This document shows, one piece after another, positions 33,643-43,131 of a DNA stretch of 64,000 nt (its first letter is position 1; the number at the start of each line of letters is the position of its first letter). Location: contig CAZFEL010000004.1 in NCBI GenBank assembly GCA_964517675.1, positions 52,584 to 116,583 on the forward strand. Direction: 5' to 3'. This DNA comes from Asbonarchaeum sp964517675 (GTDB lineage: Archaea; Nanohalarchaeota; Nanosalinia; Nanosalinales; Nanoanaerosalinaceae). Under the pieces are notes generated by a model. It saw only the letters and a program-made list of their open reading frames with translations. It made no database searches and had not been told where the DNA came from. Position numbers and translations under genes: made by a program.

Positions 33643-34098
33643 CTACATGCGCGGGCTGCCGTTGGTGCTGACACCGCCAGGGGTGTCATAGTCCGTGGTC
33701 TGAAGCTCCTCGACTGCCTTTTCGTCGACGACATCGACATCGGGGCCTGGTTCGAGGTACTCCTCGAGGCTGACGGCATCGTGGTGCATCATGACGCCCT
33801 GCAGTGCCATCGGGACCTCGCCGTCCTCGTAGTCGGCCTCTGCTTCCTCATAGATGTCTTTGGTGATCTTGAGGGCGGCTCTGTCGTTGCGTTCATCGAG
33901 CCAGGCACGGGCCATCCGGCCGTCGTCGCCGTCGTAGACGAACTGGGCGGGTTCCTCGCCGTCGAGTGATTCGAAGTTGTTCTGTACCAGGTAATCAGCG
34001 AGGTCGTCGTGGTCATCTTCCTCCCATTCCAGCAGGTAGGCTGTTTCGACCATCGTGTCCTCGGTGTCCAGTTCGTCGAGTTCGTACTCGGGTCCCAT
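33643..34098 (-). CDS. acidic protein downstream of spoVR, unknown
   Basis: A 151-residue acidic protein with no recognised family. It is preceded by GGTGACATC at ATG 34098 and lies about 100 bp downstream of the SpoVR gene on the same strand, so it may be the last gene of the PrkA-YeaH-SpoVR unit or have its own promoter (CTTTTTTAG near 34170-34180). The C-terminus is Gly/Ser/Thr-rich. I see no membrane segment or catalytic motif. Confidence 0.65.
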   Translation of the reverse strand: MGPEYELDELDTEDTMVETAYLLEWEEDDHDDLADYLVQNNFESLDGEEPAQFVYDGDDGRMARAWLDERNDRAALKITKDIYEEAEADYEDGEVPMALQGVMMHHDAVSLEEYLEPGPDVDVVDEKAVEELQTTDYDTPGGVSTNGSPRM

Positions 34099-34196
34099 GA
34101 TGTCACCTAACATGTGTAAGCTTTCAAGCTCGTTGCTTTACTTGTGTTCATGATTGTGGGTGCTGTACTAAAAAAGATTGCGGTGGCCGGGGCGGA

Positions 34197-36650
34197 TCAG
34201 GCCATCCACTCGTCGGGGATGGTCTTGTAGTCCGCCTCATCGGCCATGAGGTGTTCGACCTCCTCGTCGGGGAGGTCTTTCTTGGAGAACTTCTGGTTCC
34301 GGGGCGCATCGGGATCGTAGGAGATGAGCTTGCCGACTTCCTCAGGCTCGGGGATGCGTTCCTCCCAGTCCATCTCGTAGTCGTACTGCTCGGCCATCGC
34401 CATCTCTTCGAGGATCCTGTCCATCTCGTCTTCATCCCACTCGCGCTCGATGGTCTTGAGGTGGACTTTCTTGCCCCAGAGGTTCTGCATGCGGTGCATG
34501 GTGGCCAGTGCCTGCATCTGGTCGAGCTCGACGCCGTTGAAGTCATGCTCCAGCAGGAGCCCGCCCTCGTTGTCGTAGTTGGCGTCGGCGACCTGGATGG
34601 TCGGCTTGCCGAAGTTGGTGAACTGGAAGACCAGTGCGTCCCTGACCTCCTCGGCATCGACGGAGGTGACGACCGGGACGTCAGGGTTGCCGTCGCTGGT
34701 CGGGAGGTTCTCGGAGGTGTAGTAGCCGTTGTTGTCGACGAACTCCTGGGTGATGTTCTCCTGGAGGAAGGTGATGTCGTTTTTGTTCCTCCGTTCTTCG
34801 AACATCCTGTCCCAGCCGCGTGTCCGGTCGACGTCCTCGATCGCGTCCTGGACTGAATCGTAGCCGTCCCACTCCTCTATGTCCCAGGTGGCGATCTCTT
34901 CGAGGTCCTCGTGGGGGATCTGCTCGATGAACCCGGGGTCGTCCGGGCCACCGCGGATGTTCTCGGACCTGATGAGGGAGTAGTTCTTCTCTGCCAGTGC
35001 CTCATAGGTCATGACCTTCCACGGGAACCGCTCGACGTTGACCTCGTCTTTGATGGCGCTGGTGACTTTCTCGCGCAGCCGGTCTTCGTCGAGTTCATCG
35101 GTGTCGCTGTACCGGAGCTCGTCGACGAGGTCGATGACCATGCCCTCGGTGATGTCCTCGTCCATCCGCTCGTCCAGGCCGTCCTTGAGTGCCTGGAGGT
35201 ACGTGGAGTCGAAGGTCTGGGTCTCGTAGTCGACGGCGGCGCCGTTGTCATCGAGTGCGGGAAGATCGATCCCGCTTGCCTCGGCGAGTGATTCCTGTGT
35301 CGCCTCGACGATTGTGTCGATGGTCTCCTGGTCGTTGAGGAGGTCTCTGATCTCTTTGGCGCGTTCGAAGGTGTCCCAGTCGACCTTGCCTTCGTCGAGT
35401 TCCCCGTCCTCGACGAGCTGTTCGACCTCATCGAGGCTATTGAAGTCGACACTGTACAGGGTCCGCTCTGCCTCGCCGGGCTGGAGCTCGTCGTAGACCT
35501 CATCGAAGTCGAGGTCATAGAAGTCCTCGACGTTGTGGTCGGTGATGCCGTTGTCGACCTGGAGGAGCTTCTGGATGACCTCGTCCCGGTTCTCGGTGTC
35601 CTCGATGTGCTCCCAGATCTCGAGGCCGAGTGTGTAGGGGTTGAAACCGTTGGTGTCGTCCAGCATGGCTGCCTCGCCTGCGGCGTGATCGAACAGGTCC
35701 TCGTAGTCGGCGAGGCCCTCGTTGGTCATCATCATGGAGTCCCAGTACGATGCCCAGCCTTCATTCATGACCTTTGTCATCTTCTGGGGGGCGAAGTAGT
35801 AGGACTCCTTGCGGATGATGTTGATGATATCTTCCTGCCAGTCATCCATCTCCCGTGCCTGGCCGGCCTTGTCGTCGTACTGCTGGCCCTGCTCGGCGAG
35901 GAAGTACAGGATATCTTCGGTCGGTTCCTCGGGGATGGTCAGGTCTTCGTCCTCTTCGAGGCTGTCGTAGAAGTCCTCGTCGAAGACCTCCTGTTCGACC
36001 TGGTCGTTGAGCCCGAGTTCCTCGACGGCCTCTCGCATGGCGTCGACCTTCTCGTAGTCTCCTTGTTCCTCGGCCCGCTCCATGATGGCGCGGTAGCCGA
36101 CGTGCTGGTCGATGTTGTCCTCGAGGGTGAGGACATGGTCGATCCACTCCTCGACTGCCTCCTGTGGGTCCTGGTCCTCGTGGCCGATCTCAGGATCTTT
36201 CATGTATTCTTCGATGCGGTCCGCGTGACGTCCGAGCATGGCTGCAGCGTTGGGATCGTCGCGGAACATCTGGTACCAGTCGTTCTGTGCGAAGAAGTCA
36301 CTGTGGGCCTCGACGTGGGCGATGACGCCTTTCTGGGAGGCCATGTCGTTGGATTCCTGCAGGTAGGCCTCTGATGGGTCGTCGTTGATGACCATCTCTA
36401 AGATCTTCCCGCCGAGGTGGTCTGCTTTTTTCTTCTGGCGGTCGTATTTCATCCCGAACCGCCAGTGGGGGTACCGCTTCTGGAACCCGCCGTATGCTGC
36501 CAGTTCGTTGATGTCGTCGTAGTCGACGACCCAGTAATTGACGTCGTAGGGCTCCAGTCCGAGCTTCTCGGACAGTTCGTTGGCATCCTCTGGGATGCCC
36601 CTGAGCTCGTTTGCCGCTTCCTGGAGCCTGTATTCATCTTCTTTGATCAT
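34197..36650 (-). CDS. spoVR: SpoVR family protein, long form
   Basis: An 817-residue member of the SpoVR family, which occurs with PrkA and YeaH in bacteria and haloarchaea. Landmarks are PYDVNYWVVDYDDINELAAYGGFQKRYPHW near the start, YYFAPQKMTKVMNEGWASYW, GFNPYTLGLEIWEHIED and the C-terminal LLLEHDFNGVELD. Bacterial SpoVR is about 500 residues; here extra acidic insertions lengthen the middle. The biochemical function is unknown. GGTGACC precedes ATG 36650, 6 nt after the YeaH gene, so it is cotranscribed. Confidence 0.92.
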   Translation of the reverse strand: MIKEDEYRLQEAANELRGIPEDANELSEKLGLEPYDVNYWVVDYDDINELAAYGGFQKRYPHWRFGMKYDRQKKKADHLGGKILEMVINDDPSEAYLQESNDMASQKGVIAHVEAHSDFFAQNDWYQMFRDDPNAAAMLGRHADRIEEYMKDPEIGHEDQDPQEAVEEWIDHVLTLEDNIDQHVGYRAIMERAEEQGDYEKVDAMREAVEELGLNDQVEQEVFDEDFYDSLEEDEDLTIPEEPTEDILYFLAEQGQQYDDKAGQAREMDDWQEDIINIIRKESYYFAPQKMTKVMNEGWASYWDSMMMTNEGLADYEDLFDHAAGEAAMLDDTNGFNPYTLGLEIWEHIEDTENRDEVIQKLLQVDNGITDHNVEDFYDLDFDEVYDELQPGEAERTLYSVDFNSLDEVEQLVEDGELDEGKVDWDTFERAKEIRDLLNDQETIDTIVEATQESLAEASGIDLPALDDNGAAVDYETQTFDSTYLQALKDGLDERMDEDITEGMVIDLVDELRYSDTDELDEDRLREKVTSAIKDEVNVERFPWKVMTYEALAEKNYSLIRSENIRGGPDDPGFIEQIPHEDLEEIATWDIEEWDGYDSVQDAIEDVDRTRGWDRMFEERRNKNDITFLQENITQEFVDNNGYYTSENLPTSDGNPDVPVVTSVDAEEVRDALVFQFTNFGKPTIQVADANYDNEGGLLLEHDFNGVELDQMQALATMHRMQNLWGKKVHLKTIEREWDEDEMDRILEEMAMAEQYDYEMDWEERIPEPEEVGKLISYDPDAPRNQKFSKKDLPDEEVEHLMADEADYKTIPDEWMA

Positions 36651-36656
36651 GATAGG

Positions 36657-38024
36657 TCACCCTTGATCTTCTTCGCTGAGGATGGTCTCGACGCCGTCGA
36701 GCACCTCGTCAGGGCTGTTGACCTTGGCGACGGCGGTGTCGTAGTCGAGTTCCCCGTTGTCTTTTGCATCCTCGAGTTTCTCTGCGTGGTACCCGCCCTG
36801 TGGGGTGTAGCCACCGCCGCTGGGCTGGGTCTGGAGGTAGGCATGGAGGTTCGCGGGCATGTCGTTCATCAGGTCGACGACGTTCTCGAAGTCGTCCCGT
36901 GTGTTCTCGCCGTCCCCGGCTGCGAAGACGTACCTGTTCCACTCGTCCCAGTCGTACCGCTCTTCCAGTATGTCCTGGGCTTCCTCGTAGCCTGCCGAGA
37001 TACGCGTGCCGCCGGAGCTCTGCATGCCGAAGAACTCGACGGCTTCGACCTCGTCTGCCTCGTAGTCGTGGACGATGTAGACGAACTCGGCGTTGTCGTA
37101 CTTACCTTTCAGGTAGAAGTCAAGCGTCGTGAAGACCCGCTCGACGATATCTCGTTTATCCTCGCCCATGGACCCGGATTTGTCCCGGATGTTGGTGACG
37201 ACGACGTTTTTCTGTTCTTCCTTGATCATCTCAGGCTTGCGGAACCGCTTGTCGTCCTCCCGCATGTTGGTTGTCTCTGTGACGGGAAGCTCGTTGGGTC
37301 CGCGTGGTTCTGTTTCCTCCTCGAGTTCCTCCCAGTCTTCGTAGGTCCCGACTTCCTCGTCAGGGATATCCTGCTCGAGCATGACCTCGAGTTCCCGCTC
37401 TGAGACGTTGCCCATCTTGTCGGGGAAGGTGGTGAGGAGGTAATCGAACACATCCTCGGTATCCTGGCCCTCGACCTTGAGGGCCTCATGGACGAACTCG
37501 CGGTCGTAGTCGATCGCGAGGCTGCGCTTTTTCTGTTCCATGAAGCTGCGCTTCCAGTCGACGTTGGCGTCGGTGCCTTTGGTCTCGATGCGGTTCCAGC
37601 CACCTTCGATCTCTTCTTCGACCTCTTTGCCCTTTGGATCGAGGTCGAGGTCGAGCTCATCGTCGAGCTCGTCGGCGAACTCCTCTGGGTCCATCTCGTA
37701 GTGTTCGTACTCGCCTTCTTCTTCGCCGGGTTCGCCTGGCTCGTCGCCGTCTCCCTCTTCAGGCTGGGCGTTGGGGTCGATGTCCCCGGGTTCGGGCTGG
37801 CCCTCACCGTCGCCCCCGCCTTTGCCGACGTTGGGTGTGTCGCTTTCATCGTAGGCGAACTCTGGGAGCTGGGCGACCTTGATGGGGACGCTGGCATAGT
37901 CGTCTTCGGGGATCATGTCGCTCATGTCCCCGTACTGGATCCAGTCCTGGAGGTCCTCTCGTTCGTCTTCTCCTATCTCAAGGAACCGTCGCCTGTCTCG
38001 TCGTATTCTGTCGCTTCGCATCAT
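36657..38024 (-). CDS. YeaH/UPF0229-like VWA protein
   Basis: A 455-residue partner of the PrkA kinases. The N-terminus has the family pattern RDRRRFLEIGEDEREDLQDW, the middle is acidic, and the C-terminal half has a VWA domain with the metal site DKSGSMGE. In Escherichia coli the homologue YeaH is encoded beside the YeaG kinase and is linked to nitrogen starvation. Its start overlaps the stop of the second PrkA gene by 4 bp (ATGATG), so translation is coupled. Confidence 0.88.
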   Translation of the reverse strand: MMRSDRIRRDRRRFLEIGEDEREDLQDWIQYGDMSDMIPEDDYASVPIKVAQLPEFAYDESDTPNVGKGGGDGEGQPEPGDIDPNAQPEEGDGDEPGEPGEEEGEYEHYEMDPEEFADELDDELDLDLDPKGKEVEEEIEGGWNRIETKGTDANVDWKRSFMEQKKRSLAIDYDREFVHEALKVEGQDTEDVFDYLLTTFPDKMGNVSERELEVMLEQDIPDEEVGTYEDWEELEEETEPRGPNELPVTETTNMREDDKRFRKPEMIKEEQKNVVVTNIRDKSGSMGEDKRDIVERVFTTLDFYLKGKYDNAEFVYIVHDYEADEVEAVEFFGMQSSGGTRISAGYEEAQDILEERYDWDEWNRYVFAAGDGENTRDDFENVVDLMNDMPANLHAYLQTQPSGGGYTPQGGYHAEKLEDAKDNGELDYDTAVAKVNSPDEVLDGVETILSEEDQG

Positions 38025-40402
38025 GCATCACCCTCGAAAAGGCGGCCGTGTGTTTCTTCGACACGTTTCATGACCTCCCGTGAGGTTATCTCTGCGGAGG
38101 CTTCGCTGTATCCCATCTCGACCAGTTCATCGATCGCGTCCTCTTTGACCTCCTGGGTCGCGGTCTGGGTCTTGGGGTCGTCCCAGTCGCTGGGATCGAG
38201 GTCCTCGTAGAACCGCTGGACATCCTCCCAGTCGTGGGTCCCGAGGAGGCTGTCGAGGACGGGGATCTCCATGAGGTCCAGATCCTCGAGATCTGCCGAG
38301 GAGCCACCGATTCCCTGCTCGAGGGCCTGGCTTGTGATCTCGGCGCCGATCTTCTGCTGCCGCCAGTCCTGGACGTCCTCTGTGGCTCTGTTGTCATCCC
38401 TGTAGTCGTCGCTGCTGTCGAACATGCCGAGTGTCTTTGTCTCGAAGCTCTTGAGGAAGTCGTGATCGATCCGCTCGTCGTCCTTGTCCGCGAGATCAGC
38501 CTGGACGTTGTGGACGTACTTCTCGACGGTCTGTTCGTCGGTGTCTTTCTCTGCCATGATGGCCTGGATGAGGTCCTGGTCTTGTTTCTGTTCGACAAAC
38601 ATCTCGATGTCCTCTGCGAGGCCCTCGTACCTGTCGACCTCGCTCGGTCGTTTCTCGTTCCCCTTGTCGTTGAACACGGGTGCATCATCGAGCCCCTCTG
38701 CTATCTCGTCGATGACGTGGTGGGGCATGATGACGTCTTCGACATCCAGTTCATCGTGGGCGTATTCGTTATCGTGCTGGAGCAGCTCGCCGAGCTGGTC
38801 CCGCGTGTAGGTGACGGGGATCCCGCTTTCGCCTTCGCCTTCGGTCTCGACATCGAAGTCCTCCTTGGTGACGATCTCGCCGTTGAGCTCGAGCTCGCCG
38901 CGGTCATAGAGGAGGGCCTTATCGATGACGTCGAACCCGATGCCGTCCCGGTTGAGATCGTCGAGATCGAAGTCGGAGTCCTCGCTGAGCTCGATACCCG
39001 GGTTGAGCCGCGAGACGACGTCGTACATCGCTGCCGTTTCGATGGCGTGCGGTGCGTATTCTTTCTCGTGCTCGTCCATGTCTTGGTCGCGGACGGTGAC
39101 GGTCATGGCTGATTCGATGTGGTCCTCGAGTTCGCCGTAATCGTCGGACCGCTCCCAGACACCTGTACTGTTGGTGACCTCTCGTCGGATGAGGTCGTTC
39201 TCGAGGCTGTAGTTGGTCAGGTACGTGAAGGTGTGTTTCTCCATCCGTCGGCGCAGGGCCCGCATCGGGTCTGCCTGTTCGGCCTCCTGGTTCTTGTCCA
39301 GGACGTTGGCCTCGAGGTCGGGGTTCGAGATCATCAGGAAAAGCGTATCGATGTCCATCTCGATGGCCTTATCGAGCTTGACCGATCCCTCTTCGGGGAC
39401 GTTGAGCAGCTTCTGGACCGTATCGGCGTGCTGGATCGCGTCCTCGATGATGGTCGCGCCCCGGTGGCCCTGTGCGACGACGCCGTCGTAGCTGTGGGCC
39501 CTGGGATCTTTGGCTCCCTGCGAATCGAGCTGCTGGAACATCCCGCGCATCCAGTCGCCGACGAGCTTCTGCTGGGGTCGTCCATCGTCCTCCGAGTGGA
39601 GGACACCGATGCCGTCACCCTTGTCCATGAGGTATCGCTTGATCCGGACGTTGTCCTCCTGGGTGATCTGGCTGAACAGATCGTCGTCGTGTTCCTCGGC
39701 GAGGTAGTGGTCCTCGAGTATGTCGTATGCTGTCCGGCTGAACGGGTCCAGGTCGCCCTCGATCTGGATGTCGATGTTGTCGTCCGTGCCGTCGTTGAGG
39801 TCATCGAGGATCTGCTGGCGTGTGCCGTCTTCGGAGAACAGCTTGAGGGGTTCGTCGTTGATTGGGCTCTTGTACCATGCTTCCTCATCGACGTTCGCGG
39901 CCTCGTCCCCGCCGCCGTATGTGGTGCCGCGGTTGTCGCTCTGTCCAAGGCCGGTGATGTTCCATTCCATGGTGTACCGCTTGCCTTCGTCGGTCTTGGA
40001 GTACTCGTGGAGGCCGTTGATCAGGTTCCGCTTGAGCTCTGATTTGCCTGTTGCGGTCGGGCCGTCGATCCAGACTATCTTTTCGTCTTTGCCACGGCCT
40101 GCGGCGATGTTGCGGAGGTCATCGACGAAGTCATTGAGGGTCTCTGTGTTGCCGAGGATGGCGTGTTCGCCGTCGTTGCGGGGATCGTCGAAGAACTTGT
40201 ACCGTTCTTTTTTTTCACCTTCTTCGATGACGGTCCTCGTGTCCTCGTATTCGATGGCCTCGAGGAGGTACTTGGCGGCCTGAGATGCGTTGGTGGGCTG
40301 GTCCTCGAGCTGTTCGAGGTATTCACCGACTGATTTGGGCGGTTCCTTGAACTCTGCGAGTGCTTCGTTCTCTGCGTCTTCGTAGGTCGCTGGATCTTCC
40401 AT
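38021..40402 (-). CDS. PrkA-like serine protein kinase, second copy
   Basis: A 793-residue protein with the PrkA layout: an N-terminal AAA-like region with a P-loop (DGPTATGKSELKRNLINGL) in the first third, a long acidic middle, and a C-terminal PrkA domain. It differs from the neighbouring copy at 40453 (for example in the P-loop and in length), so the two are ancient paralogues that may form a heteromer. GGTGATGC precedes ATG 40402. It is the second gene of the four-gene unit. Confidence 0.87.
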   Translation of the reverse strand: MEDPATYEDAENEALAEFKEPPKSVGEYLEQLEDQPTNASQAAKYLLEAIEYEDTRTVIEEGEKKERYKFFDDPRNDGEHAILGNTETLNDFVDDLRNIAAGRGKDEKIVWIDGPTATGKSELKRNLINGLHEYSKTDEGKRYTMEWNITGLGQSDNRGTTYGGGDEAANVDEEAWYKSPINDEPLKLFSEDGTRQQILDDLNDGTDDNIDIQIEGDLDPFSRTAYDILEDHYLAEEHDDDLFSQITQEDNVRIKRYLMDKGDGIGVLHSEDDGRPQQKLVGDWMRGMFQQLDSQGAKDPRAHSYDGVVAQGHRGATIIEDAIQHADTVQKLLNVPEEGSVKLDKAIEMDIDTLFLMISNPDLEANVLDKNQEAEQADPMRALRRRMEKHTFTYLTNYSLENDLIRREVTNSTGVWERSDDYGELEDHIESAMTVTVRDQDMDEHEKEYAPHAIETAAMYDVVSRLNPGIELSEDSDFDLDDLNRDGIGFDVIDKALLYDRGELELNGEIVTKEDFDVETEGEGESGIPVTYTRDQLGELLQHDNEYAHDELDVEDVIMPHHVIDEIAEGLDDAPVFNDKGNEKRPSEVDRYEGLAEDIEMFVEQKQDQDLIQAIMAEKDTDEQTVEKYVHNVQADLADKDDERIDHDFLKSFETKTLGMFDSSDDYRDDNRATEDVQDWRQQKIGAEITSQALEQGIGGSSADLEDLDLMEIPVLDSLLGTHDWEDVQRFYEDLDPSDWDDPKTQTATQEVKEDAIDELVEMGYSEASAEITSREVMKRVEETHGRLFEGDA

Positions 40403-40452
40403 GATGCATCACCTGGCCGCGGGAAAAAGGGAACGAGGGCCGAGGGAGGAGC

Positions 40453-42615
40453 TTACAGCTCCTCCAGCTCGGACTTGGCTACCTCTGAGCCGACGTATTC
40501 GAGGAGTTCTTCTGCACCGTCCTCGGAGTACCCGAGCTCGTTGAGTGCGTCGACAGTGGCGTTTTTGGTGTCGTCCTCGAGTGTCTCGCTCTCGTTGACG
40601 AGGGCCTGGAAGTTGATGTTGTTCTTCTTGTCCGCCCAGAGCTTGCTCTGGACTGCCTCGCGGAGACGGTTGTTCTCCAGCGGGTCGATGTCCTCGCCTT
40701 CGAGGGTCCTCCCAGAGATCCAGCTGTCGATCTCCTGGCGGAAGTCCTCGACGTTGTCGGAGCGGAAGTCGAGCTGTTCCTCGATCTCGGTGAGGAACCG
40801 TTCGTCGACCTCCTGCTTGTCGGTGAGCGAGCTGCTGTCGCCCTCGACCTCGTCCTTACCGCGGACGTAGGCGTTGGCGTGTTTGAGGTACTTGCCTGCC
40901 ATCCGCTCGAGCTCGTCCTCGTCGTAGGCCATGGCCTGTCGGACGTCCTCGACGGCGCGTTCCTTGAACTCTTCCTCGCGGATATCCCCGATCAGTCCCT
41001 GGAGCTCGTCGTAGTCCGAGTCGAGGATGCTGGCGTTCTCTTCGAGATTGTTCTCGAGGTAGCTGAGGACCTTGAGCGGGCTGACATGTTCTTCACCACG
41101 CTTCTCGCTGTCACGCATCGCCGCGAACAGCTGGTCTTCGATGTACCGGGTGGTGATGCCTTTCATGCCTTCGCCGTGCTCGGAGTCCTCTTCGCCAGCC
41201 TCGCGGAGCTGTTTGACGTCGACGTCGTCGAGGTCGCCGTTGTAGGCTTTGACCTTCTCGAGGAGGTCTGAGACCGTCCCCCGTCGCTGATCTTCGAGCC
41301 GGGTGGCGACGGAGAACATCGATGCCATATCGAGTGTGTGGGGCTCGATGTTGACCTCGTGTTCCTCGGGGTCGAACTGGTCGTCCGCGAGGGCGACATC
41401 GCCGTCGGAGTTCTCGATGAACTTCTCGTAGATCTTGGCCTCTTCGCCGTACTCGATGACGTACGGGAAGTCGATACGGTTCATACGGGAGTTGAACGCT
41501 TCCATCTCCTCGGTGCCCTGTTTGTCCTTGAACTCGGCCATGTTGGTACGACCGAGGATGACTGTATCGAGGTCCATGAGAGGCTGACCCTTCGGCTTGA
41601 TGGTCGAGTCCTCGGTCGCCTCGAGGAAGTTGTACAGGAACTCGGTGTCGAGCTTGAGCAGCTCCTCACCCGAGAAGATGCCCCTGTTGGCCTTGTTGAG
41701 GGCACCAGCGTACTCGAACGCACGCGGGTCGCCTTCACCGTAGTTACCGACCCTGGAGAGGTCGGTGCCTCCGGTGAGATCTTTCTCGTCCTGGTTCTTG
41801 GGTTTCTTCGGCTCGAAGGTGGCGACTGCCTGTCCTTTGTTCTCGTCGGCGATGAGAGGGGTGACCTCGACGTGGTTGTCCAGGACCTCCTGGAGTGCCT
41901 CGTATTCGGTCATCTCCTCGTCGCTTTCTTCCATGTAATGCTGGACGAGCTGGTCGCGGTAGAATTCTGATTCTGGTGTGAGGTTCTGGTCGAGGTCCAG
42001 TGCGTAGCTGGCGTCCAGTTCTTCGTTGAGACCCGAGACGACCTCGTCACGCTTCTCCCCTGGCAGCAGGAGCAGTGGGCTCTGCTGCATCGGGGCCTCG
42101 ATTTCGCGGTCGTCGGGGTGCTGGCCGGGGACCTTGTCCGAGTCGAGGTCCGTCCAGCGGAAGGAATACATCCGGCCGTCGTCGGTCTTGGTGTATTCTT
42201 CGAAGCCTTCGACGAGTTTCTTGGATGCGTCGGTCTTACCGGCCCCGACCGGTCCGAGCATGAGGAGGAGTCGCTTGTGGGCTCCTTTCTTCTCGGCTGC
42301 GTTGTACAGCTTGTCGGCGAGCTTGTCGATACCGCCGCCGTCTTCGCCTCCGCGTCCGTGGATGTTCTCTCCGAAGAAGATGTCCTGTCCGTCGTTGACG
42401 GGGTCGTCGGTGAACAGCTTGTAGAGGTTGCGCCCGTGTTCGGGGTCCTCCTCGACACCCCAGTACTCGAGGCTGTCGACGAGCCGCTGGTAGGCGTTCC
42501 GTTCGATCTTCGGGTCGTCGTATAGCTCGTTCAGGTATTCGTTGAAATCTAGCGTTTCGTTCATCTGCGGTCGATCCGGCGCTCCTTCGAGGAGCTCGTC
42601 TATGGTCTGGCTCAT
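40453..42615 (-). CDS. prkA: PrkA-like serine protein kinase, first copy
   Basis: A 720-residue PrkA/YeaG-type protein with a P-loop (GPVGAGKTDASKKLVEGFEEY), DLDTVILGRTNMAEFKD in the AAA core, RMNRIDFPYVIEY and a C-terminal PrkA domain. Homologues phosphorylate proteins or act as AAA proteases in stress and starvation, and haloarchaea carry two copies in tandem, as here. ATG 42615 heads an operon of about 8.4 kb ending with SpoVR. Its 516-bp upstream gap contains several TATA-like boxes. Confidence 0.9.
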   Translation of the reverse strand: MSQTIDELLEGAPDRPQMNETLDFNEYLNELYDDPKIERNAYQRLVDSLEYWGVEEDPEHGRNLYKLFTDDPVNDGQDIFFGENIHGRGGEDGGGIDKLADKLYNAAEKKGAHKRLLLMLGPVGAGKTDASKKLVEGFEEYTKTDDGRMYSFRWTDLDSDKVPGQHPDDREIEAPMQQSPLLLLPGEKRDEVVSGLNEELDASYALDLDQNLTPESEFYRDQLVQHYMEESDEEMTEYEALQEVLDNHVEVTPLIADENKGQAVATFEPKKPKNQDEKDLTGGTDLSRVGNYGEGDPRAFEYAGALNKANRGIFSGEELLKLDTEFLYNFLEATEDSTIKPKGQPLMDLDTVILGRTNMAEFKDKQGTEEMEAFNSRMNRIDFPYVIEYGEEAKIYEKFIENSDGDVALADDQFDPEEHEVNIEPHTLDMASMFSVATRLEDQRRGTVSDLLEKVKAYNGDLDDVDVKQLREAGEEDSEHGEGMKGITTRYIEDQLFAAMRDSEKRGEEHVSPLKVLSYLENNLEENASILDSDYDELQGLIGDIREEEFKERAVEDVRQAMAYDEDELERMAGKYLKHANAYVRGKDEVEGDSSSLTDKQEVDERFLTEIEEQLDFRSDNVEDFRQEIDSWISGRTLEGEDIDPLENNRLREAVQSKLWADKKNNINFQALVNESETLEDDTKNATVDALNELGYSEDGAEELLEYVGSEVAKSELEEL

Positions 42616-43131
42616 CCTATCACTCTCGTGCGGTTAGAACTGGCTGTTTCGATTGTCTGCCTGTTGTCGTCTGCTGTGATGTGTGCTGTCATCGTGATCG
42701 TCCCCCGATTGCAGGTCGCGAGACCTGTTGAACGTTAACCTTGACACCTTCTAACCTTAATATCGACCTACTTTTTAAACCTTGTCTTATATGCCCGTAA
42801 ACCTCGATGGGCGGTCCTCTGATGATATTTAAGGATAGGGGTTGTCTCACTATCCTTCTCTCGTAAGCCCGGTGTATCACTCCGGGGTTGTCACTGATTT
42901 TTTAACTGACTATCGTTCCGGACTTAACGTATAAATAAGTTGGGACGATCGTCGGTTTACGATTGTGAGCTTTCTCGAGGGATAGTTACATATTTGTTTT
43001 TACTACAAGGTGACAACGGCACGTGTCGGTGGGTTGACCGGGCCGGGCTGGTGCTGGTGAGCGGCGGTATCTGCCGGGGTCCGGGCTCTATTTTTATATT
43101 GGCGGGGTTCCAATACTGATGCGTTGATAGT
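42616..43131. other. long intergenic region between prkA and arvA
   Basis: No ORF of note. On the minus strand GGTTTAAAAAGTA (42769-42780) is the likely prkA promoter, which leaves a leader of about 130 nt. Other A/T boxes lie near 42824-42833, 42895-42904 and 42929-42938. On the plus strand CTATTTTTATATTGG (43088-43102) serves the arvA gene. The middle holds an inverted repeat (42831-42857) and a C/G hairpin followed by TTTTTT (about 42868-42903). The region is AT-rich for this genome; an sRNA gene or replication origin is possible but unproven. Confidence 0.5.
42831..42857. repeat. perfect inverted repeat
   Basis: AAGGATAG (42831-42838) and CTATCCTT (42850-42857) with an 11-nt spacer, immediately beside ATATTTAAGG. 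It is a candidate operator or the stem of a small RNA. Confidence 0.5.
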
